DNA of 64,000 nucleotides from JACDAE01 sp963744875. Its GTDB lineage: Bacteria > Chloroflexota > Ktedonobacteria > Ktedonobacterales > Ktedonobacteraceae. Of the stretch, positions 26,813-35,938 are shown piece by piece. Numbering within the stretch: position 1 is the first letter of the stretch; each line of letters begins with the position of its first letter. Under the pieces are notes generated by a model. That model worked only from the letters and a program-made list of their open reading frames with translations, had not been told where the DNA came from and ran no database searches. Both the position numbers and the translations under genes were made by a program. The DNA lies in the NCBI GenBank assembly GCA_963744875.1, contig CAVUVQ010000034.1, positions 372,001 to 436,000 on the forward strand, in the 5' to 3' direction.

Positions 26813-29200
26813 TCACGATTGTAGCATCCTCTGGATCGTCTCTACGAGCGTCTCCTGTGAGCAAGGCTTGGTTAGATAGGCATGTGCTCCCAGATCCATA
26901 GCATGCTGGATATGCTTTTCAGAGGAGCGAGAGGTCAGCATAATGATCTTTACACCGACCAGAGAAGGATAGAGGTGCATGATGCCGAGCAGGTCATAGC
27001 CATTCAGATTCGGCATCTCCACATCTAGCAAGAAGACATCTGGCACGTGTTGTATCAACTGTTCCAGTGCTTCCAGGCCATCACGAGCCTCGAGAACAAC
27101 ATAGTTGGCATGTTTGAGCATGTGAACCAGCGTATTACGTAGAGCAACAGAGTCATCGGCAAGCAAGATTTTAGGCGGCGTTTGCCTGTTAGATGAAATA
27201 ACTTCCGCCTTAACAGGATTTTTATTGTTTGCACTATATTGCAATTGAGTGTAATGCCTGACCAGTTCGGGCAGGTCAGCCAGCAAAAGTGCCCGCCCTT
27301 TTCCATCAATGCCTGCACTGGTAAGCCCAGGACGCTGTAAGTAGGATGCCAGAGGCTTGACCACCAGTTCAACTTCATCCATCACTTCATCTACGATAAC
27401 CCCAACTGAAAACGGTGATGTTCTCTGGAGTAAGATAAGCACAGGCTGAATACGCTCTGAAACTTCGGGTTTTGTAGGACAGCCAAGTAGATCATGAAGG
27501 CTATAAAGTTTATCAAATTCTTCGCGCTTACTATCTCCAATGCGTTGTACTTGCGAAAATGGCACAATGATTTGTTGATCCTTGACGCGAATAAGCAGAC
27601 AACGAATGGTTCCTTGCGAACGAGGAAGGCGCAGATGAAAACTGGCACCACCAGTAGTATTGCGTTGCAATGACAAAGTTCCATCCAGCCGCTGCATAGT
27701 CTCACGCAAGGGCTCTACAGCTCCACCACTGGTTGTTACCGAAAATCCGATCTCGATGGAGATATCATTGCCTACCTCTTGTGCATGCAGCCACACACGA
27801 GAAGACACCCCTTTATGTAACGGGGATGGATCGACACGGCACGTCGCCAGCAATTGTATAAGAGGAACTGAGAGAGCCTCTAATATTTGTTGATCAATCT
27901 CTGTCTCACTACCCACAACTTCAAATTGTATATGTTGCCCCTGTTCAGAATTATTGACAGCAAGAGCCTCGCGCAAACGAGGTACCAACAAACTCAGTGG
28001 AACAAGACGTAAAATCAACGTATCGTTATACACAGTATTTGCTTGATTTGTATATTCCTGCAATATTAAATGAAAATGGGCAAAAGCTATGCGTACACGC
28101 GAGGAAGCAATGTCTACTTCGGAGGTTACTTCTCTGATAGATTTAAGTAAGAGTTCTTGTGGACTGTAGTGTTCAATATCTAATTCATCCCATAACGATG
28201 ATGTGGATGATTTAAAAGTATGAGTATGTGTTTTGTTTTTATCTTTATGGGAAGGATGAAGGCTGTCGCTCCCCTGGCTGGCTTTGCTGAGAATACGAGT
28301 CATTAACGATGAGGTGGGAAGTTCCTCCATTAAAGGTGTGAATTGGGGAGAGGTAAGAAGAGCAAATTGCGTCGATTTGAGTTGTACCAGATGACTTCGC
28401 GCATTATTTAACTCCTGAAGAGCTTTCTCCACCTGTTCTAGAGCGCTTGCCAGGGGCGTGCGTAGCTCACCTAATTGTTCAGAATGCAATAGAAGATCAG
28501 CAAAACGGCTTGCATCAATACGCATATATGAAGCATCTGGACCACTATTTAACGATGAAGCAGAAAGAACAGGCAGATTTTCTACTACCTCCGATGCCGA
28601 TTGCATAGACAGATCTACTGTTTTAGCAGGCTTTTCGCTTTCATTATCCAATGGCAAATTACTTAGTTCTTCCTCAAGTCGGACAAGAGGTGCTGCATCG
28701 TCTTTACCTTTGGCAATTATATCCTGAAAAATCGTTTCTAGAGCTACAATAGCATAACGGAGAGCCTTGATGCTGATTTCAGGGGAAAGTGCACTATTCA
28801 GACTCTGAGTAGCAATATCTTCTATATGTTGAGCAACCTTCACCATGAAATGATAATCGACGAAGCTGGCAGAACCATGGATTTTGTGGCCACTACGTCG
28901 AAATATCTCAAAACGACCGGGCTGAATATGAGTTTCATGTTCTAGCTGGTTCAAAGCACGACGCAAGGAACTGATGTCTCCATCAACCTCGGTCACAAAA
29001 ACTAGCAGCATATCTTCAAAAGGGATCTCTGTAGAAACCTTTTGCGTTGTATCTTGGACTGCATTCCGTGTATTTAACGTAGATGTGGCAGATGAGGAAG
29101 ACGGCAGCAGATCATCATCCATTGCCTCAAAAGCCCGCAATACAGCCAGATCATCTTCAGAAAGTTCATTCTCATCAAAAGAGGGTTGTTTTTCATTCAT
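26813..29200 (-). CDS. CheA-like hybrid protein: Hpt, degenerate ATPase, CheW-like, receiver
   Basis: A 795-residue signalling protein. Domains: Hpt at about 60-165, with H105 in RRSGHKIHGSASFVDY the likely phosphate acceptor; a serine-rich linker; a helical region to about 400; an ATPase-like segment at about 410-515; a CheW-like domain at about 520-660; and a C-terminal receiver at about 675-795 with LLADDS, the phospho-acceptor aspartate in VFLLDVEMPNLNGYD and MLTSRS. The usual CheA N box (HxxRNxxDHG) and the G1 DDGxGI box are not found; the corresponding region reads VPLIQLLATCRVDPSPLHKG. So it may be an inactive kinase whose Hpt is used by another kinase. Its ATG overlaps the CheW-like stop (ATGA), showing translational coupling. 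No MCP, CheR or CheB is present here. Confidence 0.85.
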   Translation of the reverse strand: MNEKQPSFDENELSEDDLAVLRAFEAMDDDLLPSSSSATSTLNTRNAVQDTTQKVSTEIPFEDMLLVFVTEVDGDISSLRRALNQLEHETHIQPGRFEIFRRSGHKIHGSASFVDYHFMVKVAQHIEDIATQSLNSALSPEISIKALRYAIVALETIFQDIIAKGKDDAAPLVRLEEELSNLPLDNESEKPAKTVDLSMQSASEVVENLPVLSASSLNSGPDASYMRIDASRFADLLLHSEQLGELRTPLASALEQVEKALQELNNARSHLVQLKSTQFALLTSPQFTPLMEELPTSSLMTRILSKASQGSDSLHPSHKDKNKTHTHTFKSSTSSLWDELDIEHYSPQELLLKSIREVTSEVDIASSRVRIAFAHFHLILQEYTNQANTVYNDTLILRLVPLSLLVPRLREALAVNNSEQGQHIQFEVVGSETEIDQQILEALSVPLIQLLATCRVDPSPLHKGVSSRVWLHAQEVGNDISIEIGFSVTTSGGAVEPLRETMQRLDGTLSLQRNTTGGASFHLRLPRSQGTIRCLLIRVKDQQIIVPFSQVQRIGDSKREEFDKLYSLHDLLGCPTKPEVSERIQPVLILLQRTSPFSVGVIVDEVMDEVELVVKPLASYLQRPGLTSAGIDGKGRALLLADLPELVRHYTQLQYSANNKNPVKAEVISSNRQTPPKILLADDSVALRNTLVHMLKHANYVVLEARDGLEALEQLIQHVPDVFLLDVEMPNLNGYDLLGIMHLYPSLVGVKIIMLTSRSSEKHIQHAMDLGAHAYLTKPCSQETLVETIQRMLQS

Positions 29201-29814
29201 GCAAGCGATTGCTCTTTAATTTGTTGGACAATATCATCAAATATAGCAGGAATGTTAAGCACAAGTACATCATCCAGCACACCACGAATTCCTTCTGGAC
29301 GAAGTGCCAGGCACCAATCTGGGGCCAATTCGAATGGCACAATATATTCTGCATCAAAACGTACAGTTGTATTAGCTGCTGTTACGATCAGGCCCATTGT
29401 TATACCTTGCACATGGACAAGTAGCAGAAGATCAGCCGATGATCGCTGCATAGGTGTAGAAGCCGTTACTTTATTCGTGAATTCCACACCACTCCAAAGA
29501 TAAGCTTCAAGGTCAATTTCGGCTATGACCTCGCTCTTCCATGTTGTCAGACCGAGCATCCAATGTGGAACAGATGGAAGCAAAGTAAGCTGATGCGGAG
29601 AAGGAATAACCTCTACAAGGGAAGTCAGAGGTAACATACAATACCTTGTTCCCAGCTTGCAAACCAGATACTCATCAGCCAGACGCGGTAGAGCATGTGG
29701 AGGACTTGCCGCCTCTGTAGCATAGCGCCAAAAATCCTCATCACTTAACTGCTCAAAAACCTGAGCTTGAGAACGGCTTAATGATACAAAAGTTAGAGCA
29801 AGATGCTCTTTCAT
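29197..29814 (-). CDS. CheW-like adaptor protein
   Basis: A 205-residue protein with a CheW-type beta-barrel fold: EYLVCKLGTRYCMLPLTSLVEVI, then WMLGLTTWKSEVIAEIDLEAYL, and VQGITMGLIVTAANTTVRFD. A non-CheW N-terminal extension (about 1-50) precedes the barrel. CheW proteins link receptor arrays to CheA kinases; here the partner is expected to be the downstream CheA-like gene, to which it is coupled by a 4-base ATGA overlap. The loop regions differ from E. coli CheW, so the assignment rests on hydrophobic pattern and context. The RR gene lies 31 bases upstream. Confidence 0.8.
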   Translation of the reverse strand: MKEHLALTFVSLSRSQAQVFEQLSDEDFWRYATEAASPPHALPRLADEYLVCKLGTRYCMLPLTSLVEVIPSPHQLTLLPSVPHWMLGLTTWKSEVIAEIDLEAYLWSGVEFTNKVTASTPMQRSSADLLLLVHVQGITMGLIVTAANTTVRFDAEYIVPFELAPDWCLALRPEGIRGVLDDVLVLNIPAIFDDIVQQIKEQSLA

Positions 29815-29845
29815 AAAAACATAATCCTTTGTAGCAGATCACTCC

Positions 29846-30217
29846 TTACAGGTACGTTTGCGTGATAGCAATAATATCTTGTGTCTTAAACGGTTTAGAA
29901 ACGTAATCTTTAGCACCTACCAGACGACCTTTCAGACGATCTATGACGCCATCTCTGCGTGAGAGCATCACAATCACAGTATCATGGAAGCGCTGTTTTG
30001 CCTTCAGGCGACGAGCAACCTCATAGCCATCCATTTTAGGCAATTCAATATCAAGTAGGACCAGATCGGGTATTGGTGACTGTGGTTCAGTCAGCCAGCG
30101 TACAGCTTCGACCCCATCGTTGAAGGTTTTAACATCAAAGCCTTCACGTCCCAGGCAAGTTTCAATAATTTTACAGACCGTAGCCGAATCATCAATCACC
30201 ATGATCAGCTTGTTCAT
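29846..30217 (-). CDS. CheY/PilH-like response regulator
   Basis: A 123-residue single receiver domain. It has IDDSATV with the acidic pocket, the phospho-acceptor aspartate in LVLLDIELPKMDGYEV, VIVMLSRRDG and the DYVSKPFKTQD lysine. The start ATG at 30217 follows AGAGAAAGAGG; nine extra in-frame codons upstream have no support. Single-domain regulators in such clusters act by protein contact (like CheY) or as phosphate sinks. It is the first gene of the RR-CheW-CheA-like set, all co-directional. Confidence 0.9.
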   Translation of the reverse strand: MNKLIMVIDDSATVCKIIETCLGREGFDVKTFNDGVEAVRWLTEPQSPIPDLVLLDIELPKMDGYEVARRLKAKQRFHDTVIVMLSRRDGVIDRLKGRLVGAKDYVSKPFKTQDIIAITQTYL

Positions 30218-30678
30218 AATGCATCCTCTTTCTCTCTTCCTCACAACCCATTGTAACTGACATTCCGCTCAATACACAAGCCCAGGCACAACACGTCAAC
30301 ACGACTAGAAATGAGTACAGCCCATAGGTGAGTTAAGCGTATACACGTACTCCTACCGAAAGCATTTTACATGACTGCTTCTACTTCATCCATCTTTTCC
30401 GGAGGTTATACACCATCATCTGCAAAAAGAGGCAGCAGTAATATTCTCAAAAAGGTAAGCGATAGCATTTCGCGAAATTGCGAAATACCTGTGCTTATAC
30501 AAACGCAAATAGCATCGGATTTATGGAAACATGGCTTAGTAGGATGAGTTCCAGAAGAGAATAGTACCATATAAATCCACCCGACTGCAACATTTTTGGC
30601 ACAAAAAATCGCAAAATTCAATGCATCTTTATTCATAAAATATACCATAAATATTACTATACAGTAATAAACTGATTA
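30218..30678. other. 461-base intergenic region in the signalling cluster
   Basis: No gene is supported. A plus-strand frame of 58 codons at 30371 lacks a ribosome binding site. The palindromic TTTCGCGAAATTGCGAAA near 30470 may be a regulator site. The promoter of the RR gene probably lies here, but I see no consensus pair. Confidence 0.35.
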
Positions 30679-31524
30679 TTATTGGAGATAGGGCAATTCC
30701 TTAAGAAATTTCTCAAGTGCCCGCATACGATGCTGCCGTGGGAAGTCAACGATATTAGAATGAGCGGCCTGTTTTTGTTGTTGTAATTCATTTTGCACCA
30801 GGGCACGTAATAACGTTGCGTCATCGTTCCAGGCAACATCAAGCATAATCTCTGGCACATCTTCTTCGGTCTGGTGAAGATCCAGGCGTTTGAGCCATAG
30901 AATGAAGAGACGTTCAAGCCAGGCATGGCGCATGGAGGGAGTAAGAAGCGGAGAGGCTGGAATAGAGGTATCGAAGGTAATGCTGCTACTTGTCTCACTC
31001 AGGAGAGCTTCAAGAAATGGCATCGATTCATCCATGGCCTTATCAAAAATATAGACAAGGGTTCCATTTTTTTCAGCCAGGCGCTTGTCCAAAACCATAG
31101 CATAGAGATCAAGAGCCCCTTGATAATCATGTTGATCGGCACGAACTTCTGCTTCACGCAAAAGTTGTAGTAGATCACTTCCGATAGATTGTTGCGACTC
31201 GCCACGTTGGAGACGTTCAGCGTAACTATTTATCTTTTGCTGCTTGTGTTCAAAATCCAGTGGAGCCAGGACAGCACGAGAGGAGGGGTGAAGTTCAGCC
31301 AGGATATCATCGTCACCGCTAAAATCCCAGTCTTCTGTTGCTTCACTATCAATTCCTATATCAATTTCTTCTGTTACCGCGTCATCTACTTTATATGAAA
31401 ATTGCTCCGACAGTTCAAGGATATCCGTAAGTATAACGGGATGGCGAACAGAAAGTTCCTGTAAAAGAGCTATCAGTTGCTCTTTACTTACATTGAGCAA
31501 ACGATGTTCTAATTCTGCTTCCAT
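30679..31524 (-). CDS. Hypothetical helical protein in the signalling cluster
   Basis: A 281-residue soluble protein with no domain I recognise. It starts at the ATG at 31524, preceded by GGGAGGG; eleven upstream in-frame codons have no support. The N-terminal HRLLNVSKEQLIALLQELS is a plausible helix-turn-helix-like or protein-interaction segment; an acidic stretch follows (DDAVTEEIDIGIDSEATEDW). The middle resembles a short TPR-like helical hairpin (AEVRADQHDYQGALDLYAM). It lies 56 bases after the upstream sensor kinase stop and in the same direction as the RR-CheW-CheA-like set. Its position suggests a role in that pathway, but this is inference. Confidence 0.65.
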   Translation of the reverse strand: MEAELEHRLLNVSKEQLIALLQELSVRHPVILTDILELSEQFSYKVDDAVTEEIDIGIDSEATEDWDFSGDDDILAELHPSSRAVLAPLDFEHKQQKINSYAERLQRGESQQSIGSDLLQLLREAEVRADQHDYQGALDLYAMVLDKRLAEKNGTLVYIFDKAMDESMPFLEALLSETSSSITFDTSIPASPLLTPSMRHAWLERLFILWLKRLDLHQTEEDVPEIMLDVAWNDDATLLRALVQNELQQQKQAAHSNIVDFPRQHRMRALEKFLKELPYLQ

Positions 31525-31579
31525 GGTAGTAGCCCTCCCTGGTAAAATCCTCACCAATCAACGTACTGCCAATAAAGAT

Positions 31580-32662
31580 TTAAGCTTCATGTGGTACCGC
31601 AACGGGAAGAGTAAAGGTAAAAGTACTTCCTTCTCCTAACAGGCTTTCTGCCATAATGCGTCCACCGTGTGCTTCAACTACCTGTCGAGCGATAGCCAGG
31701 CCGAGGCCTGTACCACCACCGCCCGGCCCTATAAAATCTGCTTTTGAGCGAGCGCGATCAGTCTTGAAGAAGCGCTCGAAGACGCGTGGAAGATCTTCTG
31801 TACGAATTCCAACTCCAGTATCTTGCACAAAAAAACGCTGCTGGCCCTTTTGCAAAGCTGTTCCAATCACGATTTTTCCCCCGGAAGGTGTAAATTTTAT
31901 AGCATTATGGACCAGATTTACGAGCACACGCATAATCAATTTACTATCGGCGGCGACCATTGTCTTACCCTGTTGAATATCGGTCAATAGCCGTACACGA
32001 TGCCGCTGAGCCAGGGGCAACATACGCGCCATAGCTTCGCGTACGAGTTGAGCAGACTCTATCGGCTCAATTGTCATAGAAAGTTGACCCGATTCGATCC
32101 GAGATAATTCAAGCAGTTCCGCGACCATTCCTGTGAGATATTGTACTTCTTTTTCGATCTTCTCTACAAATTGCTGCGCTTTATCTGGATCGGTATCAAT
32201 GATGTCTTCGAGTGTCTCAGCAAGCAAACGTACTGCGGTAAGAGGGGTGCTCAATTCATGTGAAACATTGGCGAGGAAATCTTGTTGTGCATGTTCCAGG
32301 CGTTGTAATTCAGCCATATCTTCAATGAGAATCGAGAAGAAACTATTCTCTTCAGGACTTTGAGTCAGTGGAGTAACGGTGATCTGCCAGGATACATCAC
32401 TCCGTCCTTTATCATAGCACCTCTTATGAGGAGTTCCAGTAGAAAGCGCTTCCTGCACGAGCAGGACAACACCTCTGTCAGAGATCACCTGATCGAAGCG
32501 AACCCCAGTAGAAATTGCGGACAACTTACAAAGCTGCAAAGCTGGCTGATTCATAAAGTGGACGAGTAACGAGCGATCCACAATGAATACGGGCGAGGAG
32601 ATGGCTTCAAGAAAGATTTTGAAGGCATCCTGATAATCGATAGAGAGATCAGTCAAGCGCAA
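31580..32662 (-). CDS. Sensor histidine kinase (PAS, HisKA, HATPase), soluble
   Basis: A 360-residue kinase without TM helices. A PAS-like domain (about 12-120, starting DAFKIFLEAISSPVFIVDRS) is followed by the dimerisation domain with the phospho-accepting histidine in FLANVSHELSTPLTAVRLLAE and the ATPase domain (LVNLVHNAIKFTPSGG N box, DTGVGI, FERFFK, GGTGLGLAIARQVVEAHGG), all intact. PhoR/ResE-type kinases have this order. No response regulator with DNA-binding domain is adjacent; the co-directional downstream genes include a CheY-like regulator and the CheA-like Hpt protein, so these are possible phosphorelay partners (inference). The ATG start at 32662 lies downstream of a possible AAGAAGG. 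Confidence 0.92.
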   Translation of the reverse strand: MRLTDLSIDYQDAFKIFLEAISSPVFIVDRSLLVHFMNQPALQLCKLSAISTGVRFDQVISDRGVVLLVQEALSTGTPHKRCYDKGRSDVSWQITVTPLTQSPEENSFFSILIEDMAELQRLEHAQQDFLANVSHELSTPLTAVRLLAETLEDIIDTDPDKAQQFVEKIEKEVQYLTGMVAELLELSRIESGQLSMTIEPIESAQLVREAMARMLPLAQRHRVRLLTDIQQGKTMVAADSKLIMRVLVNLVHNAIKFTPSGGKIVIGTALQKGQQRFFVQDTGVGIRTEDLPRVFERFFKTDRARSKADFIGPGGGGTGLGLAIARQVVEAHGGRIMAESLLGEGSTFTFTLPVAVPHEA

Positions 32663-32791
32663 TCACCATCCTCACTGGAAGAAGGGAGTAATTATGGCCC
32701 CCAGATTTTATCAAACATATCCATTGATCTATGAATACGAATACAAGTGATACGGAAGGGGTGAGTAGCAAACGAGAAGTGTTCCTCTCGT

Positions 32792-32823
32792 AAACAATAA
32801 AGGACCACCGACACTGGTGGCCC
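32792..32823 (-). terminator. Intrinsic terminator after tRNA-Asn
   Basis: On the minus strand GGGCCACC pairs with GGTGGTCC (one G-U) around AGTGTC and is followed by TTTATTGTTT. Confidence 0.85.
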
Positions 32824-32833
32824 TCTAGTGAGG

Positions 32834-32905
32834 CTCCCCGAACAAGATTCGAACTTGTAACCTACCGGTTAACAGCCGGTTGCTCTACCGTTGAGCTATC
32901 GAGGA
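32834..32905 (-). tRNA. tRNA-Asn (anticodon GTT)
   Basis: A 72-base cloverleaf: acceptor TCCTCGA/TCGGGGA with one T-G pair, D arm GCTC-AACGGTA-GAGC, anticodon arm ACCGG-CTGTTAA-CCGGT with GTT, T arm ACAAG-TTCGAAT-CTTGT, discriminator G. It has its own promoter and terminator. Confidence 0.95.
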
Positions 32906-32930
32906 ATATACTCTCTTAACGACAGTTGCA

Positions 32931-32959
32931 AGTATATACCGGACACAAATTTTTGTCAA
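32931..32959 (-). promoter_or_regulatory. Sigma-70-type promoter for tRNA-Asn
   Basis: On the minus strand TTGACA (complement of 32954-32959), a 17-bp spacer and TATACT (complement of 32931-32936), about 25 bases before the tRNA. Confidence 0.85.
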
Positions 32960-32995
32960 TAGGTTTTTTGGGGATATTTTAACAAGTTGGGACAA

Positions 32996-33034
32996 TACAC
33001 GCCACTCTATCCGCTTGTACTAGAGTGGCGTGTA
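32996..33034. repeat. 14-bp perfect inverted repeat
   Basis: TACACGCCACTCTA at 32996-33009 pairs exactly with TAGAGTGGCGTGTA at 33021-33034 around an 11-base loop. No T-run follows on either strand, so it is not a typical terminator. It sits in the gap between the tRNA-Asn promoter and the zinc-ribbon gene, about 70 bases downstream of that gene's stop. Confidence 0.55.
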
Positions 33035-33106
33035 TGCCACAGTTGAGTTACTTAAAAGGTTTTATTAAGCAAAGAGAATCAGGAAAACTCTATCCTCACC
33101 AATTAT

Positions 33107-33307
33107 TTAACGTCGAGTGAGACCCATAAAATCAGCAGCTCCAATACGAGAAAGAAAAAAAATGAGACGAGCCTTTTTGCTCTTGCCTTCTAAAGATTGT
33201 TGCCTCAATTCCCCACGAAGTTGATGGCCACAACTAACACATGTAGTTGCCTCTTCCTTATTAACACTAGCACAAAAATCACAGGTATTTACTATATTAT
33301 TAGACAT
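33107..33307 (-). CDS. Small zinc-ribbon protein
   Basis: A 66-residue protein. The first 30 residues contain a zinc ribbon with two CxxC knuckles (CDFCASVNKEEATTCVSCGHQ), the same form found at the N-terminus of the Ser/Thr kinase at 42882. A basic linker leads to a short semi-hydrophobic tail. Such ribbons commonly mediate protein contacts. The ATG at 33307 is preceded by TTGGAGAGCAAAA. No partner is evident, and it may be a regulator fragment or a stand-alone adaptor. Confidence 0.6.
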   Translation of the reverse strand: MSNNIVNTCDFCASVNKEEATTCVSCGHQLRGELRQQSLEGKSKKARLIFFLSRIGAADFMGLTRR

Positions 33308-33406
33308 TTTTGCTCTCCAATTATAACTAATTGCTAATTCTAATTGAATATAACATATTGTAATGAGTTTGTCCAGATTTCAGATTTAAAAAGAGGGCGA
33401 CAGTAC

Positions 33407-33467
33407 TGCTTTGTCAAAGTTTATTGCACCACCGTAGCGACCCGATTGATTGACGTTTGACAAAGCA
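33407..33467. repeat. 12-bp inverted repeat downstream of mgtE
   Basis: TGCTTTGTCAAA at 33407-33418 pairs exactly with TTTGACAAAGCA at 33456-33467. The 37-base gap makes it a weak hairpin. It could end the mgtE transcript or be the ends of a tiny degenerate element; neither is proven. Confidence 0.45.
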
Positions 33468-33479
33468 CCACATGAGTTT

Positions 33480-35413
33480 TTATGCATACAATCGATCAAT
33501 AAACATAAGAGCGATCAGGAAAAAGACACTCAAACTAATAATAGCAATCACGGGATCGAGCAGTGGCCCGGTTATCAGGCTTCCACGCAAGTGCAAGCGA
33601 TTTAAAAGATTTGGCAACACCAGGCCACAGATTGACGCAATCAACAGTGTAATGCCAAAGCTAACCGCAATAGCCAGGCTCAACAGCCACGCATGAAAGA
33701 GCAACCATACGGCAAGGACAACCAGTATGCTGACCAACACGCCGCCAACTGTACCCAGTTGCAACTCGCTAAAGAAACCGCGCCAGAAATCCTGTCCCGT
33801 CTTTGTACGCAGTTGCCAACCAGTAATACCCAATGCCTGCGAACCCGTACTACCACTGGCAAGCAGTAGCATAGGGATCAAGCAGATGATAGCATTGAGT
33901 GCTGCACGCGAACCAAGATTAACTGGTACCAGCGAAGCCAGGGCAACATTGGTATAGAGAATTGAAGGAAAACTCGCGAGATGATCACTGCCAGGAACAG
34001 ACCTGCCACTACATTCACGGCAAGCCAGGAAGAACGCCGCAGCGCTGTACGCCACGAGAAGTGCTCTTCCTCTTCCGTCTCCTCAACATCGACACCAGCA
34101 ATTTCAGAAAAATCCTCGGCCTGCTCTTCATGAATTACGTCGATCACATCATCCACCGTTACCAGGCCAACCAGATGATTCTCGGCATCCACAACTGGTA
34201 CGCCAAGTAGATCATACTTGGAGATGATGCGTGCAACCTCTTCCTGATCAGTATCTGACCGAACTTTGATCACATCATGATCCATCAGATCGTGCATATG
34301 AGCCATAGGTTCAGCGGTCACCAGTTGACGTAACGAGACGACGCCAACCAGGTGACGCTCCTCATCAAGAATATAGAGATAGTACACCATCTCAAGATGT
34401 TCGGAGTGCTGGCGCAGGTAGGCTAATGCATCCTCCACAGTGGCATTCTCGGTGAGCGCCAGGACCTCGTTGGTCATGATTCCACCAGCCGTCTCCCCGG
34501 CATAACGCAGGAGTTCACGAATGGAGCGCGACTCTTCGGCTGGCATCAGACTTAACAGGCGCTCGGCATCGCTTGGAAGCATTTCAGCCAGGATATCGGC
34601 AGCATCGTCTGGTGGCAGCATTTCGAGCAGATCTGAGGCACGCTCCGGGTCCAACTCACTGAGCAATTCGGACTGCAATGGATATTGGACTTCGTTCAGC
34701 GTATCAGCCGCCGTCTCTGCATCAAGACGATCAAGAACTGCACCGGCATCTTCTACATCGAGTTGTTCCAGAATATCGGCGATATCGGCAGGGCGCAGAT
34801 CAGCCAGCTTGTTATGACTGACGTTCAATTGGACCTGGGGTACTACTCCCACTGTACCCACACCCGTACTAGCGCCCACGGCAGCGAGTTGGCCGGTCAT
34901 ACCAGATCTTACGACCTTGATTGGCTCTACATAATTCCAGGTGATTGTACGCTCGGCAAGCTGCATAGGCGCGACGCGGCTCAACATATCTACAGCTGGT
35001 TGAACACCCAGGCGACGGAGCAGGCCACCGAAGCTAATATCAACACCCAGGAGACGCGCGGTCTTCTTAATTTGCACCAACTTTAAATCATTGACCTTCA
35101 CCACACGAAACCCTTGCGTATCCACAATCTGCTTATCAAGAATATCGCGTCTGAGCAACAGCTCATCGGCGAGAGGAACGTAGGGTGTAATCTGTGTTTG
35201 ATTAACGGTCAAATGTACGGGAGAGAACTCGATATTTTCAACCTGAGTCCAGGGAATAATTTTATCGTCATTGCTAAGTGAAGAATGCACAACCAGAGCA
35301 GTCACAACGGGAAATGTTTCATCGAGAGCGACACAAACATCCCGCACACCGCCTACACGACGATTTTCGTTATCATAGACACTCTGACGTAGCAGAGAAC
35401 TCAAAAAGATCAT
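33480..35413 (-). CDS. mgtE: Magnesium transporter MgtE with N-terminal PRC-barrel-like domain; single-base frame break
   Basis: About 644 residues after restoring one missing base near 33969-33972 (an AAAA run, T on the coding strand). Order: a PRC-barrel-like domain (residues ~1-150, SVYDNENRRVGGVRDVCVAL), the MgtE N-domain with superhelical repeats (LRPADIADILEQLDVEDA, then ERASDLLEMLPPDDAADILAE), paired CBS domains (about 340-460, GVVSLRQLVTAEPMAHMHDL and LVGLVTVDDVIDVIHEE) and a C-terminal five-helix pore. The cytosolic N and CBS domains sense magnesium and gate the channel in known MgtE. Start ATG at 35413 has GAAAGGCGGTG upstream; an ATG 15 codons earlier overlaps a DnaA box and is less likely. 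The pore segment (ALASLVPVNLGSRAA) follows the corrected frame. Confidence 0.86.
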
Positions 35414-35450
35414 AGTATCACCGCCTTTCAAGAGAATAAGTTTAGGACAC

Positions 35451-35473
35451 TTATCCACAGCAATTGTGCATAA
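35451..35473. promoter_or_regulatory. Two inverted DnaA boxes upstream of mgtE
   Basis: TTATCCACA (plus strand, 35451-35459) is a perfect DnaA box. TTATGCACA (minus strand, complement of 35465-35473) matches the TTATNCACA consensus. They face each other 5 bases apart and lie 40-60 bases before the mgtE start. DnaA can act as a regulator at such pairs; an origin is not suggested by the surrounding sequence. Confidence 0.5.
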
Positions 35474-35635
35474 GTGGAAAACTCGTCAACCTGTGTAACA
35501 AATGTTACAGCGAATAGACATAATGCATCGTTAATCAGCGTTACGGGAATGTAACGGATAGTACAAGCACATGTAGAAGTCGCGCAGGGAGACGCTGCAA
35601 CAGCAGAAAAGGACTTACTGGCAGGTGGAATATTG

Positions 35636-35687
35636 CTTACTCGACATCAATCGCATCGCTGGGGATGATGCACGCTCATCGAGTAAG
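35636..35687 (-). promoter_or_regulatory. Strong hairpin in the mgtE leader
   Basis: CTTACTCGA pairs with TCGAGTAAG (9 bp), and inside it GCATC pairs with GATGC around GCTGGG. There is no T-run. It lies between the small leader ORF and the mgtE start, about 220 bases upstream of mgtE, and may be part of an RNA switch. Confidence 0.4.
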
Positions 35688-35709
35688 ACGGCGGTGATGC
35701 GCCTGGGGA

Positions 35710-35814
35710 TCAAGAATAAATTAATCCGGAAGTCGTACTCAATGAGGAGAAGAACATTTCCAAAAGTAGACATATATATCTCATACGCCTACTATGACTA
35801 GGGCCAGCGTCCAT
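35710..35814 (-). CDS. Possible 34-codon leader ORF upstream of mgtE
   Basis: ATG at 35814 is preceded by an excellent Shine-Dalgarno (AAAGGAGGTGAGGGAC). The 34-residue peptide begins MDAGPSHSRRMRYICLLLEM and is hydrophobic in the middle. It sits inside a 520-base leader between a promoter (35939-35968) and mgtE. Leader peptides that sense magnesium exist in other bacteria, such as MgtL in Salmonella, but this one has no known sequence match, so a coding role is only a hypothesis. Confidence 0.35.
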   Translation of the reverse strand: MDAGPSHSRRMRYICLLLEMFFSSLSTTSGLIYS

Positions 35815-35938
35815 GTCCCTCACCTCCTTTACCCAAAACAGTAGTCGCGTTTCCAGTAGTGGCATCATCGAAGAATGCCTACAACCATGCTGGGATACGG
35901 AGCAACTGTGGGCTATACAAAAAATCTTATCTACCGAG

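Noticed and set aside
34685..35086. 133-codon plus-strand ORF opposite mgtE
   Set aside because: Antisense shadow of the conserved MgtE N-domain; no start signal.
35451..35473. Chromosome origin
   Set aside because: Only two clear DnaA boxes, no AT-rich unwinding segment and no dnaA or dnaN gene near.
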